From a virus: a stretch of DNA of 64,000 bases. Positions 50,801-58,815 of the stretch are shown in pieces (position 1 is the stretch's first letter; every line of letters begins with the position of its first letter). The stretch is taken from positions 1 through 64,000 of IMG/VR virus record IMGVR_UViG_3300018916_000001. The stretch is one strand, 5' to 3'. Made by a program: the position numbers and the translations under genes. Below the pieces are notes generated by a model. The model was given only the letters and a program-made list of their open reading frames with translations, ran no database searches and had not been told where the DNA came from.

Positions 50801-51107
50801 TAATCTCTATAGATCTGAAATACAGAATAAATATAGTAATAAATACAAATATAGTCAAAATTTATGGAGTGAAAAAGAAATAGCTAGTCTACAAAAGCAA
50901 TATGTGAAAGCTAGTGATATTGTTACAGCTAGAAATACTTATCAATCTTATCTAGAAGAAACAGAAGATATATTAGCTAAGTTAAGCAGCTTCGAGAAGA
51001 GTATAAGTGATTCGACTATTAAATTCTCTTCCTATGAAAATGATAATATAAAAGAAAAACTCTCTAAATTACCAAGTATAAGAAAAATAAAATTCTATGA
51101 GAAGTAG
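47859..51107 (+). CDS. MuF-like minor head protein
   Basis: 1,082 residues. A head-morphogenesis (SPP1 gp7/Mu F-like) core lies at ~445-570: KRIAETEISLAYNLGRLKKL, LCNHCLGRKGDEF, and LFPPFHVSCWCYFEG, the typical A-x-T-E...C-x-x-C...P-P-x-H-x-x-C-x-C order. The N-terminal 440 and C-terminal 480 residues are helical and Asn/Lys-rich, much longer than usual. A hydrophobic LSGIGLLSVASAYIAFNVLK (~598-617) could be a membrane segment. Minor capsid protein near the portal. Ends with TAG inside the next gene. Confidence 0.75.
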   Translation: MATVLKKKKSKSSLDINYVDKFVNSVENKLYNFNLMFLTPYKKELDNGDSSVLNKISKNFNLPTLIIKNALDELWNHHWILGQQDVLSSEKNKRSNYSISSNELITFAIDPNQKIVDSRVEKRILKEQSIRVAALQKELNRKNLNQSDKNTIKANLDLISNELQQFLGSLGSRNVTQDKKNKQFASVDVRVRDLQETIRTMELKLSESNAPNPNTNGIDILNSTEFGTIYQNKRTLLLAQNYSEDYKKNVIKKIRDYFSNNEGVRPNNREQKLFNALTTRQENENQEYYQKLLKDPDLKGEDRTALTAIEDFIDQIKDNKSLNDKQIQKFATGESGYGNDAKVNLATTRLKNQTAKSDLYKDLAQQLIDLIQPYKDNKKVARYKENIPKIRNAGDIRNLLKTIKEREVKNILIDGQYKEGAFDSKSGKYKPIESIENTASNIFGIRRIKRIAETEISLAYNLGRLKKLEELGYKKVRVTNEAENRTNRDRVLALQELQKVKESYRLNKAYRLPNSKSYMPILCNHCLGRKGDEFDIQTDKVYESNVNTPYNQVDKRYSLFPPFHVSCWCYFEGVEDSRKAGVINTKVPPIKDGLVLSGIGLLSVASAYIAFNVLKRNPVAKNLTQTVFDRATDVRNTFNDALKRPKVNLPLNLTPKQIEDSRKILDVTDEAFEQIESNTRNLLGVSNVSKKSGDAVLDAIDNSLVGRSYKTLNENAKSFNGVLDDIPDYVRNLKPVIDSRERYYTLRNIIYDKSVPIETRKSIYNQYLIARREYEKQISNHLNRTRNLKSTVNNIQSQLTLDANRQILGNIDNFPPNTNLEDALNSVRSRNALTLTDTQLKSIRNNLATERKGIQEKINVESKVIDNTLDGIDTKQKAIDLKDSYRNIRNLSDSYISRNKALDKVITNIDSIKKELNNTTKLGNTKRNLLNSRLNSSNPIDRQYLLDNQEKYIKDVIKQQQLIISELKKLPKNDSELDDFINLYRSEIQNKYSNKYKYSQNLWSEKEIASLQKQYVKASDIVTARNTYQSYLEETEDILAKLSSFEKSISDSTIKFSSYENDNIKEKLSKLPSIRKIKFYEK

Positions 51108-52179
51108 TCGATATATCACATTTTCAGGAAATCAAAAAGTAAAAAAAGATATTAAAGTTAAAGGTTATGTAAGAAAAGGTAAGTTTGTTAGGTCATTTAA
51201 TAGAGAACAAAATGTAAATCAAATTGCTCTTAAAGTAGCTGGTGTAAGTTTAGCTGTGTTAGGTGGTGCGTTAGGTATTGGTATTACTGGAGCTGCTGTT
51301 ACTAAATTTAGATATAACAAGAATCTAGTTGATTTCGGTAAAAAGATTGCTAATGGTACTGCTGATATTCCATCTATGAAAATTCCTGAAGGTGTTAAAA
51401 AGATAAAACCACCTTATAGAATTGATGCAGACAAAGATGACCTTACTTTTTTTATAGGAGGTATGGGTAGAGCAGAAGATGCTTTAGGAGAAAAGTTAAT
51501 GAAAACTGTTAGAGCTTCATTTAAAGCAAGAGGTAAAGATATAACTAAACGACATGAGTTAGTCCCTCTCTTTCACAATTATCAGGTTAAGAGAGATGTA
51601 AATCTAAAAGTTTTAGGAAAAGATTTAAGTGACACTCCTGTAGCAAAGATGGGTCAAGAGATATATGACGTATTTAATAAAGCTGCTATTAAAGGATATA
51701 ACGAAGACTCACTTATTATGGCGAATGAAATTTATAAATGGCACAAGCTCAATCCTACTAAACCTATCAACTTAATTACTGCTAGTGGAGGAGGTTTTCA
51801 AGGTAAAGATGTTCCTCACTTATTGAATGCTGCTGGAGTAGACCCAAAATTAATGAAAGTATTTTCTACTGCTACACCTGATTACGGTATTGTAGATGAG
51901 ATTGTTCCTACTTTAAAAGTCATGCACACTGATGATATGTATGCAAGAACTATTCCTAAGATTAAACAACTAAATTTACCATCTTTACATAGAGGAACTA
52001 CTTGGGTCGGCCCTGGAGATACACCAGAATATAGAGCAATGCTAAAGAAAGGAAATAAAATGGTTTCAGATTACGAGATGCCTGCTGCTGTTCACTTTGC
52101 TCCTGCATATTTCAATGGAGAAACTCTATCTTCTAAGAAAACTTTAAAGTTGCTTGAGAATTTTATGTTTAATGATTAA
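51097..52179 (+). CDS. Alpha/beta-hydrolase-like protein with membrane segment
   Basis: 360 residues. N-terminus: FSGNQKVKK then the basic motif VKGYVRKGKFVRSF (20-35), a Gly-rich membrane-like segment (44-69, VAGVSLAVLGGALGIGITG). Residues 115-340 resemble an alpha/beta hydrolase: oxyanion-type FFIGGMGR, nucleophile elbow LITASGGG (Ser230), HTDDMYAR, and a candidate His333 in AAVHFAPAYF. A virion-associated lipase/esterase or host-envelope enzyme is possible. Classification rests on weak motifs. Confidence 0.55.
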   Translation: MRSSRYITFSGNQKVKKDIKVKGYVRKGKFVRSFNREQNVNQIALKVAGVSLAVLGGALGIGITGAAVTKFRYNKNLVDFGKKIANGTADIPSMKIPEGVKKIKPPYRIDADKDDLTFFIGGMGRAEDALGEKLMKTVRASFKARGKDITKRHELVPLFHNYQVKRDVNLKVLGKDLSDTPVAKMGQEIYDVFNKAAIKGYNEDSLIMANEIYKWHKLNPTKPINLITASGGGFQGKDVPHLLNAAGVDPKLMKVFSTATPDYGIVDEIVPTLKVMHTDDMYARTIPKIKQLNLPSLHRGTTWVGPGDTPEYRAMLKKGNKMVSDYEMPAAVHFAPAYFNGETLSSKKTLKLLENFMFND

Positions 52180-52398
52180 TTTAGTGATAAGTGCTATATA
52201 ACTTCTACATTCATAAATTTCTAAAGATCTTATAATACTGAAATACTGATTAATTGTTATGTCTACTTTTCCATTTTCTATTTTGGATAACTCAGCTTGA
52301 GAATACGAGAGAATCTTACCAAATTCTATTTGACTTAATTTCTTATCTTCTCTGTAATTTCTAAGTTGTCTACCAAAATTAATATTAGTCTCAAACAT
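52144..52398 (-). CDS. XRE-family HTH regulator, antisense
   Basis: 84 residues. A Cro/CI-type helix-turn-helix: GRQLRNYREDKKLSQIEFGK then ILSYSQAELSKIENGKVD (classic S-Q-x-x-x-x-x-x-x-S-x-x-S-x-I-E-x-G). Its 3' end overlaps the 3' end of the 51097 gene by 36 nt on the other strand. Placed antisense inside the structural operon, next to a promoter at 52418, it could control the downstream genes. Confidence 0.8.
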   Translation of the reverse strand: MFETNINFGRQLRNYREDKKLSQIEFGKILSYSQAELSKIENGKVDITINQYFSIIRSLEIYECRSYIALITKLIIKHKILKQL

Positions 52399-52417
52399 TA
52401 TTCTCTAAACGAATCAC

Positions 52418-52423
52418 TATAAT
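52418..52423 (+). promoter_or_regulatory. TATAAT box upstream of gene 52480
   Basis: Plus-strand TATAAT in the 81-nt gap between the antisense HTH gene and the 52480 gene. -35 weak. Candidate target of the HTH regulator. Confidence 0.45.
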
Positions 52424-52479
52424 ATTAGTAATCGTAGCATAGAGATTGGTGCTATAACAAAAATATATAAGAAAGAGTT

Positions 52480-52719
52480 ATGTCAAAAAGTAAATTATTA
52501 TTACAAAAAGCTACTAGAGCTGCTGGAATGGCTGGAGCTGGAGCTGGTGCTGGGTGGGGTGTAGGTTATGCGGTTGGTGGAAATAACACTAAAGTTCCAA
52601 TGCTAGTTAAAGGTAAACTTAAAACTAAGACAAAGAAAGCCCCTACTATTCAAAGAGCTGCTGCTATTGGAGGATTATTGACTGGAGCAAGTGTAGGATT
52701 ATTAAAGAAAAAACTATGA
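52480..52719 (+). CDS. Small glycine-zipper protein
   Basis: 79 residues. Two Gly/Ala-rich segments, AGMAGAGAGAGWGVGYAVGG and AAIGGLLTGASVGLLK, separated by a Lys-rich linker (KGKLKTKTKK). GxxxG spacing is typical of membrane-inserting helices. ATGA overlap with the protease. Part of the small-protein set in this module but without the F-x-G...FS signature. Confidence 0.65.
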   Translation: MSKSKLLLQKATRAAGMAGAGAGAGWGVGYAVGGNNTKVPMLVKGKLKTKTKKAPTIQRAAAIGGLLTGASVGLLKKKL

Positions 52720-53651
52720 CAATTATACATTTTAATACTATACCTACTCCATTAAAAGAAGTAGAAAATGACGACCCTAACTCACTAACTAAAGAAGGAT
52801 TAATATTCTACTCTACTTTAGAAAATACTCCTCATATAGATAGTAGAAAGAAATCACATAACTTTCCACCAGATAAGATTTATCAGTTAGTAGAAAATAC
52901 TAATAAACATTTTGATATGTCTGAAGTTGGTATTCCTGTACTTACTGAACATAAAAAAGATGTAGGAAATGTTGTAGGTTTTATTGAATCTCCTGTAGAA
53001 GCTAAAGTAATAGACGAATCTTATACTAAAGGAAATCCTAAGTTAAAACATTTACTAGGAAGAGTAGGAGTATTCGTTAAAGATGTAGTTATCAAAACTC
53101 CTGAAATTATTGATAGGATGAAGAGAGGTTTAGCTAAAACAGTATCGGCAGGAATTGATTTAGATTCTTTTTCTATTAAAGAACTTTCTCTTGTTGCTTT
53201 ACCTGCTATACCTAATGCTACACTTTATAGTTATCATAAAGATAAATCAACTCCAAACATGAAAAAAATAAAAAATAAAAATCTACTAATTGCTAAAGGT
53301 GTTACTAATGAAAGTAACTATTCATTATCTATAGAAGAAGCACTTAATTCTGCTCAAACTCTAGAAGAACAAAGGGCAGAAGCTCAGAAAGTTTTTGATG
53401 CTTTTCTAGAAGTAATAGAAAATGCAAATGAAATGGACGAAGAAGAAATGGCTTCTATGGGAATTCAAGATCCTTCAGAAATTATTCAATCTGCTGTAGA
53501 AGATTTAGGAATGAGATTAACAGAAATGTTCTTAACTCCTCCTGAACCTGTAGAACCTCAAGCTCCGGTAGCTCCTATGGCAAAACCTGGTATTGGTATG
53601 AAAACTAGAACATATAAATTTTCTCCTGAATTAATTCAATTTACAAAATAA
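52716..53651 (+). CDS. Prohead protease with scaffold-like tail
   Basis: 311 residues. Residues 70-170 match the herpesvirus-assemblin-like phage prohead protease pattern: VLTEHKKDVGNVVGFI (His79), LLGRVGVFVKDV, TVSAGIDL (Ser144) and ELSLVALPAIPNA (E-x-S-L-V...P-A-x-P-x-A). Residues 195-311 are acidic, Pro-rich and helical (ALNSAQTLEEQRAEAQKVFD), like an attached scaffold. C-terminus TRTYKFSPELIQFTK has the same F-S context as other structural proteins. It would mature the capsid. Confidence 0.75.
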   Translation: MTIIHFNTIPTPLKEVENDDPNSLTKEGLIFYSTLENTPHIDSRKKSHNFPPDKIYQLVENTNKHFDMSEVGIPVLTEHKKDVGNVVGFIESPVEAKVIDESYTKGNPKLKHLLGRVGVFVKDVVIKTPEIIDRMKRGLAKTVSAGIDLDSFSIKELSLVALPAIPNATLYSYHKDKSTPNMKKIKNKNLLIAKGVTNESNYSLSIEEALNSAQTLEEQRAEAQKVFDAFLEVIENANEMDEEEMASMGIQDPSEIIQSAVEDLGMRLTEMFLTPPEPVEPQAPVAPMAKPGIGMKTRTYKFSPELIQFTK

Positions 53652-53652
53652 T

Positions 53653-53970
53653 ATGAAACAAAATAAATTTGCTGATTTCGCACGTATCGATCCTTCTAAA
53701 GGTCAATATGGTTACTTCCCTAATAAAAATAAAAACAAACTAGAAAACTTAGTTAGTGGTGGTAAAAGAAATATAAAAAATCTTGGTAATGCTGTTGGTG
53801 GCGCTCTTAAAAATGCAGGAAATGTTGCAGGTGGAGCGATTGGTAAAGGTGCTGGATTTGTTAAACGGAATCCTGTTAAAGCTGCTGCTGGTTTAGGTGC
53901 TTTAGCTGCTGCTGGTGGATTAGGTATGGCAGGTTATAAAGCAATGAAAGGGAATAGGAAAAAGAAATAA
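53653..53970 (+). CDS. Small glycine-zipper protein
   Basis: 105 residues. N-terminus NKFADFARIDPSKGQYGYF and a long Gly/Ala-rich region: GNAVGGALKNAGNVAGGAIG, then AAAGLGALAAAGGLGMAG. Basic tail (GNRKKK). Glycine-zipper membrane-like helices. 1-nt overlap with the next gene. Likely virion component by position. Confidence 0.65.
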   Translation: MKQNKFADFARIDPSKGQYGYFPNKNKNKLENLVSGGKRNIKNLGNAVGGALKNAGNVAGGAIGKGAGFVKRNPVKAAAGLGALAAAGGLGMAGYKAMKGNRKKK

Positions 53971-54980
53971 TGAACAAATCAAAAGAAAGACAAGAGTGTT
54001 TTAAACTTTATAATCAAATTATTGATGGATTAGAAGCTTCTTATTCTAGAGATGAAATTAACGATGCTGAATTTAGTCAACTTAAAACTAAGACACTTAC
54101 AGAATTAGAACAATCCTTAGCAGATTTAACAGATATACAATTCTCACAAAATATGAAAACAAATTACGCAAACTTTAATATGAATACTCGATTTGTTCCT
54201 GCATTAGTAGAACAGATTGAAGAAAATTATGAAACGATTGAAGATGGAATGCTTGATATTCAAGATGCCACTGATATTACAGATGATGAAGTAAAAGGCT
54301 TATTTACTGGAGAGTTAGTACCTACCGCAAAAATGGTAGATATTCTCAATGGTTTATTTGAAGCTACTTCTACTGATAATAATATGGCTTTAGGTATGCA
54401 AGTTCTAGCTGCTCTTGACCGTGGAGATTTAGATGAAGAAGATCTCTATGAAGATGGTAGCGAAGAAGAAATGGAAGAAATAGATGAAGAAGATGAAGAT
54501 AGTGACGATGATGAGGAAGATGAAGTAGAACAACCTTCTATCAAATCTAAGAAAGATTCTCGTGCTGTATATTCCGCTATTGACCCACGACTTCAAGAGT
54601 TAGAATCTAAAATTGCTGATTTTGAACTTAACTCAGAACTTAAGAATCGTCTTTCTGAAATAGCTGAATTTGCACGTCAAGGAATTAATGATGGTTGGTT
54701 ATCTAGAGCTAAACGGGATTTACTTTTAGGTTCTTTTGAACGTGAAGATGATAGAGTCGCAGCTTTCTCTCAAACAGCAGAACAGAATAATGTAGATCTT
54801 TATACTCAGCTTTATGCAGTTCAATTTGCGTTAGAAGCAGATGAAGCTTGTGGAGAACGAGTAATGTTTTCTAGATATGTTAGCGAACCTCAAACTGCTG
54901 CAAAGAAAGATGATGATGATTTAGCTCTCTTACAAATTAAGAAGATGGTAGAAAATCGTCAGTTGTTTAATAAAAATTAA
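53970..54980 (+). CDS. Acidic scaffold-like head protein
   Basis: 336 residues. A very acidic middle (GSEEEMEEIDEEDEDSDDDE, ~163-182) separates helical halves. F-S occurs repeatedly (DAEFSQLK, DIQFSQNMK, VAAFSQTAE, VMFSRYV), possibly protease sites. Position between the prohead protease and capsid genes and the acidic helical nature fit an internal scaffolding protein. No sequence family recognised. Confidence 0.6.
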   Translation: MNKSKERQECFKLYNQIIDGLEASYSRDEINDAEFSQLKTKTLTELEQSLADLTDIQFSQNMKTNYANFNMNTRFVPALVEQIEENYETIEDGMLDIQDATDITDDEVKGLFTGELVPTAKMVDILNGLFEATSTDNNMALGMQVLAALDRGDLDEEDLYEDGSEEEMEEIDEEDEDSDDDEEDEVEQPSIKSKKDSRAVYSAIDPRLQELESKIADFELNSELKNRLSEIAEFARQGINDGWLSRAKRDLLLGSFEREDDRVAAFSQTAEQNNVDLYTQLYAVQFALEADEACGERVMFSRYVSEPQTAAKKDDDDLALLQIKKMVENRQLFNKN

Positions 54981-54994
54981 TAGGTAAATAAATA

Positions 54995-55831
54995 ATGTTT
55001 GTAAGATACGGATCAACAGATTCAGAAAAAGCTATTATTGCTTATCCTCGTAATATTAGAGTTCCTTACCACGTTTATATGACTGGTAAACATATCTCAC
55101 CTAATAAAGAAGGTAGACGTGCATTAGTAGAAGGTCATTTTGTTTCTAAGAAAGATGGAGTTCATAGATTTCTTCCACGTTCTAGAGTAACTACTACTCC
55201 TAGCGGTAATCGATTTAAAGTTAAGAATCCCTATGTATTTGTACCAGGAGATACTCTATATATCATTCAGCCAATAGCAGTATTACCTGTGTCTGGTGTA
55301 GGTGAAGCTGGTATTACCATCAATAAAAATAGAACGTTTAAGTATACTCCGGTTGGTGCAGCTAATACAACTGAAGCAGCTAGTATGATTGCTTCTTATT
55401 TTAATAGTCAACCTGATATTGCAGAATTGTTAGAACTAATTCCTTCTGGAGCTAATATTTCTTTCTATTCTCCAATTAGTCAACCTCTTGTAACTTTTAC
55501 TCCTAGCGGTACTTTAGGTACTACTGAGACTACTACTGCTGTAAATACTACTCCTATCGGTACTATCCAAGCGATTGATATTGAAACTGAAGAATTTATC
55601 TTTGCTTCTAATGTCACTGCTACTTTACCTATAAATGCTGTAGTAGGAGTTCCCCAAGATGAAGTGCTAGGTATTTTTACTCACTCAGTTGATTATACTG
55701 CTGGTGGTATTACTTCTCAACATATTGGAGTAATTGATGAAGCTAAGGTCTATAAGTTAGCATTACCTCACTATGATAATTCTCTTGCTTATGAATGTCC
55801 TCGCCTTCATGTTCGAGAAGTATGGTCTTAG
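54995..55831 (+). CDS. Capsid-associated beta protein, probably decoration
   Basis: 278 residues, beta-rich and Thr/Pro-rich (KNPYVFVPGDTLYIIQPIAV, PSGTLGTTETTTAVNTTPI). Directly before the major capsid gene, the usual place of head decoration proteins. VPGDTLYII resembles decoration-protein strands. Assignment by position and composition. Confidence 0.5.
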   Translation: MFVRYGSTDSEKAIIAYPRNIRVPYHVYMTGKHISPNKEGRRALVEGHFVSKKDGVHRFLPRSRVTTTPSGNRFKVKNPYVFVPGDTLYIIQPIAVLPVSGVGEAGITINKNRTFKYTPVGAANTTEAASMIASYFNSQPDIAELLELIPSGANISFYSPISQPLVTFTPSGTLGTTETTTAVNTTPIGTIQAIDIETEEFIFASNVTATLPINAVVGVPQDEVLGIFTHSVDYTAGGITSQHIGVIDEAKVYKLALPHYDNSLAYECPRLHVREVWS

Positions 55832-55886
55832 TAATATAAGAGAAGAAGAGAAATATATACAATTAATAAAAATTAATAAATAAAAT

Positions 55887-57053
55887 ATGTCACACGTTGC
55901 TACATTTTTCAATGAACGGTTTATCTCCAAGCAAGTAATGGCTATGGTAGATGAAACTGAACAAAATTTAATTAAAAGAAGTAAGTTAATCGACCCGTAC
56001 TTCCCTACTCAAATGTTTGATAGTAGAGACTTTGTAGGTCTATTGACTAAACGGGTTGCTCCTGCTGCATCTATCGTTGCGTATGGCGCTGAAATTCCAT
56101 TGGTTAACTTTGGTGGAATTGAACGTATGGCAGCTACATTATTCAAGTTGGGTACTTCACGTCTCTATGATGAAGAAACTCAATGGAAAATGATTGAAGC
56201 TCAAAATATGGCAATTGCTAAAGGTATTAGAGTTCAACGAGTTTATAACCCTGATGGAACCGTAACTCCTGGGGCAGATGCAGACTTGGCACGAGCTTTA
56301 TTTGGAGTAGTTGAAGATTTACTTAAAGGTATTACTGATCGGATGGATCACATGAAGTGGCAGGTAGCTTCTACTGGCGCTATTGATATGAAAGATCCTA
56401 AGACTGGTGCATTAGTACAACTAGATTTTAAAAAGCCAGGTGTAAATTACAATCACTTCCCAGCTCCTTTGACTCAAACTGGTAATACTGTCACTCCTAC
56501 TCAAAACAAATGGACTGATCATGAAAATGCTCGTGGCCTTGAGAATCTTAGTGATGCGGTAGAAACTTATTATGATACTAACGGTTATGCCCCGGATAAG
56601 ATTGTAATGAGTCGTAAGTGTTGGAGAGATTTCTTACATCAGAAGAGTACAAGAGATGCTGCCCGTCAATTGACTACTACTGAATTAGGTTTAGTCTCTG
56701 CTGATATGGGTAAAAAACTATTAGAAGCTCGTGATATTCCTGAAGTAGTCACATTTGAAGAAAAATATCAAGAACAATTACCTGATGGTTCTATAGTAGA
56801 TGTTAACTTCTTAAATAACAATCGAATTGTGTTTCTGAAGAATAATATGGGTATTAGTGCTATCGGCCCAACTATTGAGTCTGTTAAGGAAGTTGTTGGT
56901 GGTGGAGATACTAAGATTGAACCTAAATCAGGTATTTATGTTAGTACCTACGAAGAAAACAAACATCCTGTACATGACGTATCAATGGCGACTGCTACAT
57001 TTGTACCTATTGTAATGAATCCTAAGCAACTATTCTCTTGGCAGGTACGATAA
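55887..57053 (+). CDS. Major capsid protein (E-type)
   Basis: 388 residues. Features of the gpE-like HK97-fold major capsid family: N-terminal FFNERFISKQVMAMVDETEQ helix, FGGIERMAATLFKLGTSRLY, NGYAPDKIVMSRKCWRDFL, and C-terminal SGIYVSTYEENKHPVHDVSM. Strong RBS-like AATAAA context is weak, but codon use is the most GC-balanced of the right half, as for a highly expressed gene. Forms the capsid shell. Confidence 0.8.
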   Translation: MSHVATFFNERFISKQVMAMVDETEQNLIKRSKLIDPYFPTQMFDSRDFVGLLTKRVAPAASIVAYGAEIPLVNFGGIERMAATLFKLGTSRLYDEETQWKMIEAQNMAIAKGIRVQRVYNPDGTVTPGADADLARALFGVVEDLLKGITDRMDHMKWQVASTGAIDMKDPKTGALVQLDFKKPGVNYNHFPAPLTQTGNTVTPTQNKWTDHENARGLENLSDAVETYYDTNGYAPDKIVMSRKCWRDFLHQKSTRDAARQLTTTELGLVSADMGKKLLEARDIPEVVTFEEKYQEQLPDGSIVDVNFLNNNRIVFLKNNMGISAIGPTIESVKEVVGGGDTKIEPKSGIYVSTYEENKHPVHDVSMATATFVPIVMNPKQLFSWQVR

Positions 57054-57511
57054 TGAAGAAATACTTTCTTTTAAGAAATATCATTACTAAAGATGGAAAC
57101 TTACTTTTTGCTCGAACTGCTCCTTATATGGAAGGTGAGATTCCCAAAGAATTTATTAACCCGTTAAATGTACAAGTAATAGAAGATAGTCAGGCTATTG
57201 TCTATACACAAACCTCTATCGATAATGCTGTTAATCATCTCAACCCACCTAATGATGTAACTAGTTTAACTCCTAAGTTTTATGACCCAGAAAAGTTAAC
57301 TATCGTTCAAAAATTAGATATTAATACTTTGACCTTAGATCAACTTAAAGAACTTAAAGGTATTGGAGAGAAGACGGCAGTGCAATTAGTATCTAGTAGA
57401 CCTTATAAAGATTTAGCTGAATTAACTACTAAAGTTAAACCTCCTACTGGAAAAACTTGGGAAGACTTTAATTTTATGTTTAGTCAACCTCCTACTATCT
57501 CTGAAGTTTAA
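57053..57511 (+). CDS. Helix-hairpin-helix connector-like protein
   Basis: 152 residues from ATG 57053 (TAATG overlap with the capsid gene). Residues 1-85 look like a small beta domain; residues 88-130 hold a helix-hairpin-helix: TLDQLKELKGIGEKTAVQLV. Small proteins with C-terminal HhH after the capsid gene occur as head-completion proteins in some phages (gpFI-like position). DNA contact is inferred. Confidence 0.6.
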   Translation: MKKYFLLRNIITKDGNLLFARTAPYMEGEIPKEFINPLNVQVIEDSQAIVYTQTSIDNAVNHLNPPNDVTSLTPKFYDPEKLTIVQKLDINTLTLDQLKELKGIGEKTAVQLVSSRPYKDLAELTTKVKPPTGKTWEDFNFMFSQPPTISEV

Positions 57512-57579
57512 TCATATCTCTAGTACATCTAATTAATCCTAAAGTATAGTTTGCTAGAGAGCTATACTTATTTTTTTAT

Positions 57580-58005
57580 ATGCTCATTCAATCAAAAATC
57601 ACAAGTCTTCAAGTAGTAAGAGATTGTACTAAAGAAAAACCTCAGATATATTTGAGAAATTCTAAACATTCTATAAGAGATACTATTCCTGTTGTATTAG
57701 ATATAGCGTCTAGTGAACCTATCAAGTTAAATAATATAGGATTAGCATTTAAGTTATATCATCAATTGAGTGGAATATTACTTAAGCAATATGATACTAA
57801 TAGCTTTGTGTTTCCTATAGTAGAAATGAATTCTATTAGAGCTATTCTCTATATAAATGGGATAGATATAAAAACCTTCTATCAAAATAAGAGTTTAGAG
57901 TTTCCTAATAAACTTCAAGGTATTAGCTACTCACTAGATATATCAGTTAAAACTACTCAAAATATTTCAAATTATACAGACTCAGGAGAATTTTATGTCT
58001 ATTAA
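57580..58005 (+). CDS. Putative head-tail or tail structural protein
   Basis: 141 residues, beta-rich: IRDTIPVVLDIASSEPIKLN, LAFKLYHQLSGILLKQYDTN, RAILYINGIDIKTF. No family recognised. Position after the capsid suggests a virion component. ATG overlap with the next small protein. Confidence 0.6.
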   Translation: MLIQSKITSLQVVRDCTKEKPQIYLRNSKHSIRDTIPVVLDIASSEPIKLNNIGLAFKLYHQLSGILLKQYDTNSFVFPIVEMNSIRAILYINGIDIKTFYQNKSLEFPNKLQGISYSLDISVKTTQNISNYTDSGEFYVY

Positions 58006-58405
58006 GTTTATAGGGTCTGTTAATACTAGCTACAAAAGAGGTAAAGATAAGACTAAACGTAAAAGTCGAGGTTTACTAACTGCTGCTGGTTTAGGTGTTA
58101 TTGGTACAGTAGCTGGAAGTAGTTTAGCTCAAAGCGGACTAATAGTAGATAAGCTTAAAAAAGTAGGTAGCAAATCCGGCTATAAGTTCAATATACTAGA
58201 TAAGACAATGGCTCATGGTTTTGGACAATATATAGTTAAAAATATGCACGATAACCCAGAAAAATCAAAAGTAATTACGAAACAACTAAAAGTTCTTAAT
58301 AAAGCTAAATTACGTGGAGGAATTAAAGGTGCTGCAATTGGTGCTGGTATAGGTTTAGGAAGTACATATCTAATAAATAAATTAAGAAATAAGGATAAAA
58401 ATTAA
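57995..58405 (+). CDS. Small glycine-zipper protein, signature N-terminus
   Basis: 136 residues. N-terminus IKFIGSVNTSYKRGKDKTKR then KSR, one of the clearest copies of the shared signature (F-I-G...Y-x-R-G-K-D-K-T-K-R-K-S-R; also at 63374 and 63864). Two Gly/Ala segments: TAAGLGVIGTVAGSSLA and GGIKGAAIGAGIGLGSTYLI. Probably membrane-active. Virion protein by position. Confidence 0.65.
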   Translation: MSIKFIGSVNTSYKRGKDKTKRKSRGLLTAAGLGVIGTVAGSSLAQSGLIVDKLKKVGSKSGYKFNILDKTMAHGFGQYIVKNMHDNPEKSKVITKQLKVLNKAKLRGGIKGAAIGAGIGLGSTYLINKLRNKDKN

Positions 58406-58806
58406 TGTCTATTAAAACTACTACTTATAGAGAATGGAGAGATAATCGATTAGCAGGTTCAGTAATTCCAAGGTCAGATGATTTACCTTTAGGAGTTAAC
58501 TTAGAATCTATGGACAATCCATCTATTTTAGGAGCTGGAGTATCTATTAGTTTCACAGTATTTACTAATACTTCTACTACTAACTTTGGCGTTGGTAATT
58601 ATGGTACTTATAGTGGGTTATCTCCTATAGTTACAGAACCCAATAAAATTATCTTCAAAGGTTTAGTAGAAAAAGAAACTATTCAATCGAAGTTAGACCC
58701 AAAGCTAGATTCTTCTATTTATTTCGTTACTAAAGCAATGTTTCCAGATACAGCAGAAGTAACTATAGATGAAGGATACTTCACCAGTAAAGTAACTCTT
58801 ATTTAA
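58405..58806 (+). CDS. Putative structural protein
   Basis: 133 residues, beta-rich and Thr-rich (ILGAGVSISFTVFTNTSTTN, VTEPNKIIFKGLVEKETIQS). No recognised family. Overlaps its neighbours by 1 nt. Virion role inferred from position. Confidence 0.6.
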   Translation: MSIKTTTYREWRDNRLAGSVIPRSDDLPLGVNLESMDNPSILGAGVSISFTVFTNTSTTNFGVGNYGTYSGLSPIVTEPNKIIFKGLVEKETIQSKLDPKLDSSIYFVTKAMFPDTAEVTIDEGYFTSKVTLI

Positions 58807-58815
58807 TTTAGATAT

